A program made the position numbers and the translations under genes. This document shows positions 33,842-43,600 of a stretch of 55,175 nt of DNA, in pieces. The DNA lies in NCBI GenBank assembly GCA_902464495.1, contig CABQJK010000011.1, positions 1 through 55,175 of the forward strand, in the 5' to 3' direction. Each line of letters begins with the position of its first letter. The stretch's first letter is position 1. The stretch is from an uncultured Collinsella sp. GTDB lineage: Bacteria; Actinomycetota; Coriobacteriia; Coriobacteriales; Coriobacteriaceae. The notes beneath the pieces were generated by a model. That model was not told where the DNA came from. It saw only the letters and a program-made list of their open reading frames with translations, and searched no databases.

Positions 33842-35047
33842 ATGAGCGGACTGATTATCGATAGCGAAGCCTGTATTGGCTGCGGTCGCTGCGTTCGCGC
33901 CTGTGCCTCGGGCGGGATCGTAGTGGAAGGCGAGCGGCCCAACCGTTGCGCCCGCGTAACCGACGGCTGCATCCTATGCGGCGGGTGCGTCGACGCTTGC
34001 CCCGTCAATGCCATTTCGATCGAGCGCGACGAGGCCGCTGGCGCGGTTGACCTCGATGCGTATCGAGATATCTGGGTATTCGTTCAGACCGACGAGCACG
34101 ATGTCGTGGCCCCAGTTGCCTATGAGCTCATGGGCAAGGGCCGCGAGCTTGCCGATGCCCGCGGCTGCCGTCTGGTGGCACTGGTCGGCATGAGCCCCGA
34201 GGGCTCGCTCGGGGACCTCGAACACCTGGTTTGTGCCGGCGCGGACGAGGTCCTAGTGTGTCGCGACGAGCGCCTGCGCCAGAACGATGCGGAGGTCTAC
34301 GCCCGGCTGATCTGCGATTTGGTGGCCGAGCTCAAGCCCGAGGCAATTCTGTACGGCGCGACCGCGTTTGGCCGCGAGCTGGCGCCCGGTGTGGCCGTGC
34401 GCTTGCAGACGGGTCTTACGGCCGATTGCACGGTGCTTTCGATGGATACGGAGACGGGCTTGCTGCAGCAGACGCGCCCGGCGTTTGGTGGCAACTTGAT
34501 GGCCACCATCATTTGCCCCAACCACCGTCCGCAGATGGCAACGGTGCGCCCCGGTATCTTTAAGGCGCCCGAGTTTGACTATAGCCGCTCCGGCACGATC
34601 ACCCAGGTGATGCTTGCGGAAGACGTTAAGGCCCGTGTCGAGATCTCGATTCCCGCCGAGGAGTGGGGGCGGCAGGCATCGATTGCCGACGCCGAGCGTC
34701 TGGTCGTGGTGGGCCGCGGCATCGGCTCCAAGAAGAATCTGCCCCTGATGCGAAAGCTCGCCGATGCCCTGGGTGCCGAGCTTGGTTGCACGCGTCCCAT
34801 TGTGGAGGCAGGCTGGTTGGAGTATCGCCACCAAATTGGCCAGACGGGTGTATCGGTCTCGCCCAAGCTCCTCGTGAGCATCGGTGTCTCGGGTGCTATC
34901 CAGCATCTCGCCGGCATCGGTGGGGCGGAGTGCATTGTCGCCATCAACGAGGACCCGGATGCCCCCATTTTCGGCGCTGCGCAGTACAAGGTTGTCGGTG
35001 ACGCCGTCGAGGTCGTTGAGGAGCTCCTAGCTCAGCTTGAGCGCTAG
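33842..35047 (+). CDS. etfA: Electron transfer flavoprotein alpha subunit with N-terminal 2[4Fe-4S] ferredoxin domain
   Basis: A 401-residue EtfA. Two [4Fe-4S] motifs open the protein (Cys11, 14, 17, 21 and Cys43, 46, 49, 53). The Etf alpha domains follow, with VVGRGIGSKKNLPLM and the FAD loop region SPKLLVSIGVSGAIQHLAG. The ferredoxin-like extension is the hallmark of EtfA proteins in anaerobes that exchange electrons with ferredoxin, as in lactate and caffeyl-CoA systems. It starts right after the etfB stop and its own stop overlaps that of the convergent HD-domain gene by four bases. Confidence 0.93.
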   Translation: MSGLIIDSEACIGCGRCVRACASGGIVVEGERPNRCARVTDGCILCGGCVDACPVNAISIERDEAAGAVDLDAYRDIWVFVQTDEHDVVAPVAYELMGKGRELADARGCRLVALVGMSPEGSLGDLEHLVCAGADEVLVCRDERLRQNDAEVYARLICDLVAELKPEAILYGATAFGRELAPGVAVRLQTGLTADCTVLSMDTETGLLQQTRPAFGGNLMATIICPNHRPQMATVRPGIFKAPEFDYSRSGTITQVMLAEDVKARVEISIPAEEWGRQASIADAERLVVVGRGIGSKKNLPLMRKLADALGAELGCTRPIVEAGWLEYRHQIGQTGVSVSPKLLVSIGVSGAIQHLAGIGGAECIVAINEDPDAPIFGAAQYKVVGDAVEVVEELLAQLER

Positions 35048-35856
35048 GCGCGCGCCAGCCAGGTGCGCATCTCGTCCTTTAGGCGCTCCCAGGTCGCTTG
35101 CGTGGCGGGATCGGTAAAGGGGCGCGTAATGCCAAAGGGCGCGTCGAACAGGCGGTAGATATCGCCCTGCTCGCGCGCCAGTGCGCGGCTTGCTGGATAG
35201 ACGAGCTCAAACATAAAGCAGATGAGTCCCACCAGGTAGTCTGCGGACTCGTCGCGCTCATCGCGTGCGACGCAGCGGTGCTCGTCAAAGGCGGCCAGCG
35301 TTGGCGACGAGAAGCGGCTGCCGAGAAACGTCTTCTCGTCCACCTTGAGGATGGTGTCGACGGTGCTGTCGGCGATGGTGCGCATAATGTCGATTTTGTC
35401 GCCATCACGCACGATATCGCAGAAGCTCCGTGTGCGCTCGTCGAGCTGCGAGGGTAGACGAAAATCGCTGTGATAGGCAATGCTCGCTCGGATGAGCTCA
35501 TCTTCTGCCGGGTCATCGATAAAGTCGCGGATGCTCGTTACGGCGGGTGCATCGGCGGGATTCTCGCCAAAGAGGACCCCGACACCCAACGCTGCATGGC
35601 TCATACTCTCGGCGTCCTTAAAGGTGTCCCAGCGTCGCAGCTGCTCAAAGCGGCCCATATCGTGTAACAGCCCACAAAGCCACGCCAGGTCAATGTCCTG
35701 CGGTGACCAGCCCTGCTCACGCGCCACGGCATCGCACGCTTCCGCCACGTGATAGGTATGTTCAATCTTGAGTGCGATGCGCGGATTGGCGGCATCGTAA
35801 GCATCGGTATAGCGTTTGAAGGCCGCGGTCGCCCGGCCCCGATCGATAGCTGTCAT
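35044..35856 (-). CDS. HD-domain phosphohydrolase
   Basis: A 270-residue protein of the HD superfamily. HTYHVAEAC (first His) and WLCGLLHDMGRFEQ (His-Asp pair) and later YHSDFR and RDGDKIDIMRT fit the metal-binding core. Such proteins are diverse nucleotide or metal-dependent phosphohydrolases; no specific substrate can be given. The gene is convergent with etfA and the two stop codons overlap. The upstream end lies at 35856; no strong ribosome site seen (AGGAAGTCATT, usable). Confidence 0.85.
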   Translation of the reverse strand: MTAIDRGRATAAFKRYTDAYDAANPRIALKIEHTYHVAEACDAVAREQGWSPQDIDLAWLCGLLHDMGRFEQLRRWDTFKDAESMSHAALGVGVLFGENPADAPAVTSIRDFIDDPAEDELIRASIAYHSDFRLPSQLDERTRSFCDIVRDGDKIDIMRTIADSTVDTILKVDEKTFLGSRFSSPTLAAFDEHRCVARDERDESADYLVGLICFMFELVYPASRALAREQGDIYRLFDAPFGITRPFTDPATQATWERLKDEMRTWLARA

Positions 35857-35993
35857 AATGACTTCCTAAAAAGTTGTGTCTTTCCGTGTCTTTCGATCCG
35901 GTGGCAATTGTAGGTGAACTCGGTTGCTGCCGGGCGATGATTCTGCCACGTCGTTGAATGCGACTCGGAAAGCTTGTCGGGACGAGGAACGCT

Positions 35994-36686
35994 ATGGTGC
36001 TCAAAATCGTTAAAACCGTCTGGCCGGTGATGCTTACCTATGTTGCGATCGGCGCGCCGTGCGGAATGATTATGGCGCAGACGGGGATGGAGCCCTGGAT
36101 GGTTTTTGCTCTGAGCAGCACGTTCGTGACGGGTAGCGGACAATTCATGGTCTGCAACCTGTGGCTGGCTGGTGTGCCTGCGGCATCGATCGTCGCGAGT
36201 GTCGCCGCCATCTCCTCGCGCTTTGCACTTTATTCGGCATCGATCGCACCCCATCTGGCGGGTGCCTCGAGGCGTCAGGCGCTGGCTGTTGCCGCGACGC
36301 TCACCGAGGAGGCATACGGCATCTCGCTTGCCAAGCTGGTTGAGGGGGAGGATTGGGGCCCACGCGAGTCCTTTGTGCTCAACGCGGTACTCATCGCAAC
36401 GTGGGGCGTTTCGTGCACGATGGGTGCCATCGTCGGTGCCGTTGTCGATGTTCCCACCGCTATTGCGAGTTTCGTCTGCACGTCGCTCTTTATCTGTCTA
36501 CTCTTTTCGCAGCGGCTGTCGCGCGGCAACGTTGTCGCGGCGGTTTCGGGCGCGGTGTCCGTCGCCGTATGCAAGTTCTGGGGCCTCACGAATATTGCCG
36601 TGCCGGCAAGCGTCGTGGTCGGCATTGCCATTGCGCTGGCGTGCGATGCTGTATTTGACGGAAGAGGTGCCCGCGATGCCCGTTAA
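35994..36686 (+). CDS. azlC: AzlC-type branched-chain amino acid exporter subunit
   Basis: A 230-residue membrane protein of the AzlC family (GAPCGMIMAQTGMEPWMV, STFVTGSGQFM, SSRFALYSASIAPHLAGASR, LTEEAYGISLAK). With AzlD it exports branched-chain amino acids or analogues. The ATG at 35994 has GAGGAA seven bases before it; an earlier ATG at 35958 has none. It overlaps azlD by 11 bases. Confidence 0.9.
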   Translation: MVLKIVKTVWPVMLTYVAIGAPCGMIMAQTGMEPWMVFALSSTFVTGSGQFMVCNLWLAGVPAASIVASVAAISSRFALYSASIAPHLAGASRRQALAVAATLTEEAYGISLAKLVEGEDWGPRESFVLNAVLIATWGVSCTMGAIVGAVVDVPTAIASFVCTSLFICLLFSQRLSRGNVVAAVSGAVSVAVCKFWGLTNIAVPASVVVGIAIALACDAVFDGRGARDAR

Positions 36687-36999
36687 CGAGTTCTTGGTTC
36701 TGTGGCTGTCGTCGTGGGCTGCTATCGCGTTCTTTCGCATCGCGCCGGCGTTTGCCTTGCGCGGGAGAACGCTGTCGCCCCGCATTACCGAGGCCCTGGG
36801 TTATATCCCGCCCGCTGCCTTTGCCGCGCTGGTCGCCAACGACTTGGTGAGCCCCGGCGCGTTCGACGCGGGACTCTGGCCTGCCTTGGTTCCCTGGATT
36901 GCGGCTGCCGGCGTCGCGGTGGTGGCTGTGAAGACAAAGTCGATGCTGTGGTGCTGCGTCTCGGGCATCGTGCTCTATATCGTCTTGAGCCTCATATAA
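36676..36999 (+). CDS. azlD: AzlD-type branched-chain amino acid exporter subunit
   Basis: A 107-residue small membrane protein with three to four hydrophobic helices (LVLWLSSWAAIAFFR, RITEALGYIPPAAFAALVAN, LVPWIAAAGVAVVAVK, LWCCVSGIVLYIVLSLI), the usual size of AzlD. The start (ATG 36676) lies inside the end of azlC, with AGAGG nine to ten bases upstream, so the two subunits are coupled. The frame is open far upstream but that part overlaps azlC and is not used. Confidence 0.88.
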   Translation: MPVNEFLVLWLSSWAAIAFFRIAPAFALRGRTLSPRITEALGYIPPAAFAALVANDLVSPGAFDAGLWPALVPWIAAAGVAVVAVKTKSMLWCCVSGIVLYIVLSLI

Positions 37000-37141
37000 G
37001 AGCGGGGCACGTTTGGCGTTCCGGCCCAACGAATTGAATTTCTCACCGAGCCGGTCTGCTTCTTCTGGTACCATGTTCAGACTTTACTGTAGCAAAGTGT
37101 GACGTGGGCTTTTGTGCCTCGTCAACGGAAATGGGGGTTTC

Positions 37142-38164
37142 ATGGCACAGGAAGCAACCGCCAACGAGCAAAAGAAATTCAAGGTCCCGCGCATCCCGGG
37201 CGACATCATGATCTATCCCATGATCGTCGGCCTTTTGCTCAACACTTTCTGTCCGCAGGTCTTTGAGATCGGCGGCTTCTTTACGGCTGCCTGCCGCGGT
37301 GGCTCCAATACCATCGTCGCTGCGATCCTGCTCTTCGTGGGCGCCGGCATTAGCTTTAAGTCCACGCCAGGCGCCATCAAGACCGGTATCGTCGTGCTGG
37401 TCCCTAAGCTTGTGGTGGCAGCCGCGTTGGGCCTGGGCGTCGCGTATTTCTTTAACGACAACTTCCTGGGCCTGAGCTCCGTGTCCATCATCGGCGGCAT
37501 CACGTTTTGCAACATGGCGCTCTATACGGGCATCATGGGCGAGTTCGGCGATGAGTCCGAGCAGGGCGCCGTCGGTATCCTGTTCTTTACGGCCGGCCCC
37601 GCCGTCACCATGATCATCCTCGGTGTCTCGGGCCTCGCCAACATCCCCGTCGGCACCATCATCGGATCTATCCTGCCGCTTGTTATCGGTATGGTTCTGG
37701 GCAACTTGTTCCCGTTTATCAAGAACCTGCTGGTCCCCGGTGCCAATCCCGCGATCGCTGTCATCGGTTTTCAGCTCGGTGCGTCCATGAGCCTTTCGAG
37801 CTTTATCACCGGCGGCATCTCGGGCATCCTGCTGGGCCTCATCACGCTCTTTATCGTCGGTCCCATTACCTTTGCCTTCGAGCGCCTGTGCGGCGGCAAC
37901 GGTAAGGCGGCTGTGGCATGCTCCACCATTGCCGGCACGGCTATGACCACGCCGGTCGCCCTCGCCGAGGTCGCCCCGCGCTATGCCGAGCTTGCGCCCA
38001 CCGCGTATGCGCAGATCGCCACCGCCGTCATCATCACGGCAATCATGGCCCCGATTCTGACCGGCTGGGTCGATAAGAAGTTCTGCCACGGCAAAGAGGA
38101 TCTGTCGCCCGCCGGTGTCGAAGCCATCGAGGAGGCTGTCGCAACCGATATCGCCGGTGAGTAA
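37142..38164 (+). CDS. kdgT: 2-keto-3-deoxygluconate permease (KdgT family)
   Basis: A 340-residue, about ten-helix membrane transporter. PRIPGDIMIYPMIVGLLLNT and CRGGSNTIVAAILLFVGAGI followed by AIAVIGFQLGASMSLSSF match the KdgT family of 2-keto-3-deoxygluconate/proton symporters. GGGGG lies five bases before the ATG. No pectin or KDG catabolic gene is adjacent. Substrate inferred from the family. Confidence 0.9.
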   Translation: MAQEATANEQKKFKVPRIPGDIMIYPMIVGLLLNTFCPQVFEIGGFFTAACRGGSNTIVAAILLFVGAGISFKSTPGAIKTGIVVLVPKLVVAAALGLGVAYFFNDNFLGLSSVSIIGGITFCNMALYTGIMGEFGDESEQGAVGILFFTAGPAVTMIILGVSGLANIPVGTIIGSILPLVIGMVLGNLFPFIKNLLVPGANPAIAVIGFQLGASMSLSSFITGGISGILLGLITLFIVGPITFAFERLCGGNGKAAVACSTIAGTAMTTPVALAEVAPRYAELAPTAYAQIATAVIITAIMAPILTGWVDKKFCHGKEDLSPAGVEAIEEAVATDIAGE

Positions 38165-38209
38165 CGGCCGTTGCCGATAATAGATTCCGGCGTGCAATTC
38201 GCGCCGTTC

Positions 38210-38253
38210 GAGCGTCCGAACGAAAGCTATCTTGCAGTAACGTTCGGGCGCTC
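38210..38253 (+). terminator. Hairpin terminator after kdgT
   Basis: GAGCGTCCGAACG pairs with CGTTCGGGCGCTC around an 18-base loop, followed by TGCTATTATT. The U-run is broken. Confidence 0.6.
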
Positions 38254-38352
38254 TGCTATTATTCCCATTACCCCTGCGGAGTAGGGGGTGTTTGTTGCCC
38301 AGACACGATTCGGGCGATTCTGACCACTTGGATATTGAAGGGATGGCGTCTA

Positions 38353-39495
38353 GTGGTTAAGGCACTCAAGATCGAGATATTCCTGCTGTGCATGATTATT
38401 CTTATCGGGCTTGCCGCACGAAGCCGCCGCTCCTTGTTCTCGAGCACCCAGCAACTTTTGTTTAGCATGCTGGGCTATACGTCTGCTGCCTACATTTTCT
38501 TCGATATGATCTGGACGCTCTCGGACGGCGTGAGCACTCCTGTAGGCATCACGGCCAACTGGATTTCCAACGCGGTTTCGTTTTCGCTGTTCGCTATCGC
38601 GTGCCTCATTTGGTTTTTCTATTCCGAGACGATGCAGGGCTCACGGCTCCTGACCACGCCCTACAGGGTGGTACTTTTAACGTTGCCAACCGCATTGGTG
38701 GTCGTGCTGGCATTTACCAGCTACTGGACGCACACTATGTTCTATATCGATGCGCAGGGCGTATATCGTCGCGGAGCGCTTTATATGATTCAGCCTATCG
38801 TGAGCTACTGCTACGTCATATATACGTCCTTGCATGCCTTTATTCAGGCTCGAAAAGTCGAAAGCCTGCAAAAGAAGGCCATTTATCGCACCCTCGCCTT
38901 TTTTGCGGTTCCCGCTCTGGTGGGCGGTACCTTCCAGATTTTGTTTTCGGTACCGGGCCTTTGCGTCGGTATAACGCTGAGCATCCTGCTGCTCTACATC
39001 ATCTACCAGGAGCAGCTGATCTCGACCGACCCGTTGACTGGCCTCAACAATCGCAACCGTTTTGAGACCTATATGCTGTCGCTGTTCTCAAATGTGGATC
39101 AGGCCGAAGATGTGTATCTGCTTATGATGGACGCCGACGGCTTTAAGCAGATTAACGATCGCTATGGACATGTGGAGGGCGACCATGCCCTCCAGGTCGT
39201 ATCTGCTACGCTCAAAGAGGTCTGCTCGGCGTCCGGTGGCTTTATCGCACGTTATGGCGGCGATGAGTTCGTGGTGCTTCAAAAGGCGACGGCGGAGCAG
39301 GACATCATGGACCTGTGTTCGGCGATTAACGACGAGCTCGCTCGTGCCGAGGTGCCGTATGCATTGCGGATGTCCATCGGTTACGCGCGGGTTGGCGATA
39401 GTGTTGATACCTGGCAAGACTTACTTCGCGCTGCCGATGCGGAGCTCTACCGCGTCAAGGCCGAGAAAAAGAAAGCCGGCGTCCAGATACGCTAG
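38353..39495 (+). CDS. Membrane-bound GGDEF diguanylate cyclase
   Basis: A 380-residue protein with about seven hydrophobic helices (residues 1-220) and a C-terminal GGDEF domain: DPLTGLNNRNRFETY, MMDADGFKQINDRYGHVEGD and ARYGGDEFVVL, so the active site is complete and it should make c-di-GMP. An RxxD inhibitory site is not present in the usual place before the GGDEF motif. The start is uncertain: I prefer GTG 38353 with AGGG upstream; TTG 38335 is an alternative. It is followed by an inverted repeat that terminates the opposite gene. Confidence 0.85.
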   Translation: MVKALKIEIFLLCMIILIGLAARSRRSLFSSTQQLLFSMLGYTSAAYIFFDMIWTLSDGVSTPVGITANWISNAVSFSLFAIACLIWFFYSETMQGSRLLTTPYRVVLLTLPTALVVVLAFTSYWTHTMFYIDAQGVYRRGALYMIQPIVSYCYVIYTSLHAFIQARKVESLQKKAIYRTLAFFAVPALVGGTFQILFSVPGLCVGITLSILLLYIIYQEQLISTDPLTGLNNRNRFETYMLSLFSNVDQAEDVYLLMMDADGFKQINDRYGHVEGDHALQVVSATLKEVCSASGGFIARYGGDEFVVLQKATAEQDIMDLCSAINDELARAEVPYALRMSIGYARVGDSVDTWQDLLRAADAELYRVKAEKKKAGVQIR

Positions 39496-39531
39496 AAAAA
39501 AGGGGCGCACGCTGGCGTGCGTGGCACCCCT
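39496..39531 (-). terminator. Terminator of the EamA transporter gene
   Basis: On the minus strand an inner CGCACGC/GCGTGCG stem and an outer GGGG/CCCC pair precede TTTTTTC. It lies about 70 bases beyond the gene's stop. Confidence 0.7.
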
Positions 39532-39597
39532 CAGCCCATCGATGTACTCCATTAAACTAAAGTATCTGAATCCCCCCTGCCAAATAAGGGCAGTTCG

Positions 39598-40533
39598 TTA
39601 GGCCTTTTTGGGTTTGTTGACGATGATGATGCCGCCGCAGACCAACAGCAGGGCAACGATGACGGTAACGGGGCTCGTGCCAGCGCCCTCGCCGAGCAGT
39701 AGCGCGCTCAGCAGCACACCAAAGACGGGGTTCATAAACCCAAAGACCGAGACGCGGCTGACGGGGTTGACGGCAAGCAGGCGCGACCACAGCGAGTAGG
39801 CGACCGCGGAGATAAGCGCCATGTAGATGATGAGCGCGATGGCGGGGGCAATCGCCGTGGGGGAGAGCGTGCCACCCATCAAAAAGCCGATGGCGGTGAG
39901 GACCAGGCCGCCGACCAAGAACTGCCACCCGGCAAGCAAGACGCCGTCGTGCTCGCGCGAGAAGATGCCGATCAGGCAGGTCGAAAGGGCACCCGCGACG
40001 GTGGAGGCCAGGATAAATCCCTCGCCGCCGAGTGTAAAGCCAAAGGTGCCATCCGCGCCCGAAAGGTTGACGAGTGCGACACCGGCAAAGCCCAGCACGC
40101 AGCCGAGCACCTTGGCCGCATCGAGCTTTTCGGTGCGAAACGCCAGGGCGGCAAAGAGGATGGCTAGGAAGTTGGCGCTGGCCTCGATGATGGAGCTCGA
40201 CATGGCGCTGGCGCGCGAGAGCCCCAGGTAGAAAAAGAAGTACTGCCCGATAGTCTGGAAGAGCGACAAGATGCAGATGGGCTTGATATCGCGCACTTGC
40301 GGAACGAGCGGACGGCGCTGGGCCACGCTCATGCCAACAATGACCAGCATGCCGGCAAGGGTGAAGCGCAGACCCGCGAAGAGCAGCTGCGAGGCGCTGT
40401 CGTGCGCGGGAATGCCAAAGAGGCCGTAGCCGATCTTGATGCAGGGAAAAGCCGACCCCCAGAGCGCGCAGCAGACGAGGCAGCCCAGGATGAGTCCGGG
40501 CAGGGTGGCGAGATACGGCTTGCGGCTTTCCAT
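39598..40533 (-). CDS. EamA/DMT-family exporter
   Basis: A 311-residue ten-helix drug/metabolite transporter (GCLVCCALWGSAFPCIKIGY, SSSIIEASANFLAILFAALA, LGCVLGFAGVALVN in the first half; ALISAVAYSLWSRLLAVNPV and FGFMNPVFGVLLSALLLGE in the second). Two EamA repeats are present. The start is the ATG at 40533 after GGAAGGACATC. The substrate is unknown. It lies downstream of purL on the same strand but behind a strong terminator, so it has its own promoter. Confidence 0.9.
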   Translation of the reverse strand: MESRKPYLATLPGLILGCLVCCALWGSAFPCIKIGYGLFGIPAHDSASQLLFAGLRFTLAGMLVIVGMSVAQRRPLVPQVRDIKPICILSLFQTIGQYFFFYLGLSRASAMSSSIIEASANFLAILFAALAFRTEKLDAAKVLGCVLGFAGVALVNLSGADGTFGFTLGGEGFILASTVAGALSTCLIGIFSREHDGVLLAGWQFLVGGLVLTAIGFLMGGTLSPTAIAPAIALIIYMALISAVAYSLWSRLLAVNPVSRVSVFGFMNPVFGVLLSALLLGEGAGTSPVTVIVALLLVCGGIIIVNKPKKA

Positions 40534-40557
40534 GATGTCCTTCCTGTATGCGCGAAG

Positions 40558-40595
40558 CAAAAAAGAACCCGCCACCGGGCGTGCCGGTGGCGGGT
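40558..40595 (-). terminator. Rho-independent terminator after purL
   Basis: On the minus strand a 12-bp stem (ACCCGCCACCGG/CCGGTGGCGGGT) with a five-base loop precedes TCTTTTTTG. Confidence 0.9.
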
Positions 40596-40631
40596 GTTGT
40601 TACCCGAGGGGATTGTACCCGATGGGACGCA

Positions 40632-43600
40632 TTAAGCGAAGTAGGCCACGCCGCTCTCAAAGATCGGCATGAACTTGTCGCCGGGGACATGCTCGGGCAC
40701 GTTGCGGTACAGGTTGTCGCCGCGGCGCTCGGCATGGCCCATCTTGCCCAGGACGCGGCCGTCGGGGCTCGTGATGCCCTCGATGGCAAGTGCGGAGCCG
40801 TTGGGGTTGACGGAGAGATCCATGCTGGGCTTGCCGTTCTCGCCCACGTACTGCGTGGCGACCTGGCCGTTGGCGATCAGCTGGGCGAGCACTTCGTCAT
40901 TGGCGACAAAGCGGCCCTCGCCGTGGCTGATGGCGACGGTGTAGGGGTCGTCCAGGCTGCACTGCGACAGCCACGGGGACAAGTTGGACGAGATGCGGGT
41001 GCGCACCAGACGGCTCTGGTGGCGACCGATGGTGTTGAACGTCAACGTGGGCGCATCGGGCGTGGCGTCGACGATGTCGCCGTAGGGCACCAGGCCGAGC
41101 TTGATCAGGGCCTGGAAGCCGTTGCAGATGCCCAGCATCAGGCCATCGCGGGCCTTGAGCAGGTCGCGGACCGCCTCGGTGACCTCGGGAGCGCGGAAGA
41201 ACGCCGTGATGAATTTGGCGGAGCCGTCGGGCTCGTCACCGCCCGAGAAGCCACCGGGGATCATGACGATCTGGCTTGCACGGATGCGGCGGGCAAGCTC
41301 GTGGGTGCTCTCGGCGACGGCCTCGGGCGTGAGGTTGTTGATCACGAAGGTGTCGGCCTCGGCACCGGCGGCACGGAAGGCGCGGGCGCTGTCGTACTCG
41401 CAGTTGTTGCCGGGGAACACGGGGATGATCACGCGCGGGCGGGCGATCTTGGCGCCGCCGTACACGTGGATGTCCTTGGCGCGGAAGTCGATGGTCTCGA
41501 CCTCGGGGGTCTTGCCGGCGCTGCGGTAGGCGAAGACGCCCTCGATGCCGCTCTCCCAGGCCTCCTGGAGCTTGGCGAGCTCGATGACCTCGGAGCCGGT
41601 GTCGATGACATAGCCCTCGACGGTGGTACCCAGGGGCTCGACGACAACGCCGTCGGCGACCTCGGGCAGCTCGGCGTCCTCGGCGAGCTCGACGATAAAG
41701 CTGCCGTAGAGCGGGGTGAAGAGGCTCTCCACGTCCACGTCCTCGGCAAGCTCGATGCCGATCTGGTTGCCGACGCACATCTTAAAGAGGCTCTCGGCGC
41801 CGCAGCCGTAGCCGGGCGTGGAGACGGCCAGGGCGTCGCCGTTGGCGGTGAGCGCCTCGACGGCGTCAAACGCGGCGAGCAGCTGCTGGGCGTCGGGGCG
41901 GTAGTCCTCGCCGTAGGTGGCGGGGGCGATGCGCACGACGCGATGCGTCAGACCCTTGAACTCGGGCGAGACGGCACGGGCGGCCTTACCCACGGCAACA
42001 GCGAAGCTGATCAGGGTCGGCGGAACGTTGAGCTCACCGGCCTCGTCCTCAAACGAGCCGCTCATAGAGTCCTTGCCGCCGATGGCGCCGGCACCCAGAT
42101 CGACCTGGGCCATAAGGGCGCCCAGGACGGCTGCCATGGGCTTGCCCCAGCGCTCGGCCTCGGTGCGCAGGCGCTCGAAGTACTCCTGGAAGGAGAGGTA
42201 GGCGCGCTTGTGCTCAAAGCCGGCGGCCACGAGCTTGGCGATGGACTCAACCACGGACAGGTAGGCGCCCGCAAACTGGTCGGCCTCCATCAGGTAGGGG
42301 TTGAAGCCCCATGCCATGGCGCTCGCCGTGGTGGTCTCGCCGTCCACGGGGAACTTGGCGACCATGGCCGAGCTCGGGGTGAGCTGCGTCTTGCCGCCAA
42401 AGGGCATGAGCACGGTCGCGGCGCCGATGGTGGAGTCGAAGCGCTCGGAAAGGCCCTTGTTGGAGGCGACGTTGAGGTCGGTGACAAGCGAGGTCATGCG
42501 CTCGGCAAGCGTGGTGCCGGCCCAGCTGGGCTGCCACACGCTGCGGGCACAGACGTGGGCGACCTGGTGCTTGGGTGCACCGTTGGAGTTGAGGAACTCA
42601 CGGGACAGGTCGACGATGGCGACGCCGTTCCATGCCATGCGCATGCGCGGCTCGGCGGTAACCTCGGCGATAACGGTCGCCTCGAGGTTCTCCTCGGCGG
42701 CGTAGCCCATGAACTCCTCGACGTCACTGTCGGCGACGGCGCAGGCCATACGCTCCTGGGACTCGGAGATAGCGAGCTCGGTGCCGTCCAGGCCGTCGTA
42801 CTTCTTGGTCACGGTGTCCAGGTCCACGTACAGGCCGTCGGCAAGCTCGCCCACGGCGACAGAGACGCCGCCGGCGCCAAAGTCGTTGCAGCGCTTGATC
42901 AGGCGACAGGCGTCGCCGCGGCGGAACAGACGCTGCAGCTTGCGCTCGACCGGGGCGTTGCCTTTCTGGACCTCGGCGCCCGAGGTCTCGATGGACTCGG
43001 TGTTCTGGGTCTTGGAGGAGCCGGTGGCGCCGCCGATGCCGTCACGGCCGGTGCGGCCGCCCAGCAGGATGATCTTGTCGGTGGGGGCGGGGCACTCGCG
43101 ACGCACGTGGTTTGCCGGGGTAGCGCCCACCACGGCGCCGACCTCCATGCGCTTGGCCACGTAGCCGGGGTGATAGAGTTCGTTGACCTGGCCGGTGGCA
43201 AGGCCGATCTGATTGCCGTAGCTGGAGTAGCCGGCGGCGGCAGTGGTCACGAGCTTGCGCTGCGGCAGCTTGCCCTCGAGCGTCTCGGAAACCGGGACGG
43301 TGGGGTCGCCGGCACCGGTGACGCGCATGGCCTGATACACATAGCTGCGGCCCGAGAGCGGGTCACGGATAGCGCCGCCCACGCAGGTGGCGGCACCGCC
43401 GAAGGGCTCAATCTCGGTCGGGTGGTTGTGGGTCTCGTTCTTAAACAGGAACAGCCAGTCCTGGTCCTCGCCATCGACATCGACATTCACCTTGACGGTG
43501 CAGGCGTTGATCTCCTCGGATTCGTCGACATCGGTCATGACGCCGGTCTTCTTAAGGTACTTGGCACCGATGGTGCCCATGTCCATGAGACAGACGGGCT

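Noticed and set aside
39557..40789. 410-codon frame overlapping the EamA gene in another frame
   Set aside because: The EamA frame has family motifs and a ribosome site; this one shows a composition biased to Arg, His, Ser and Pro.
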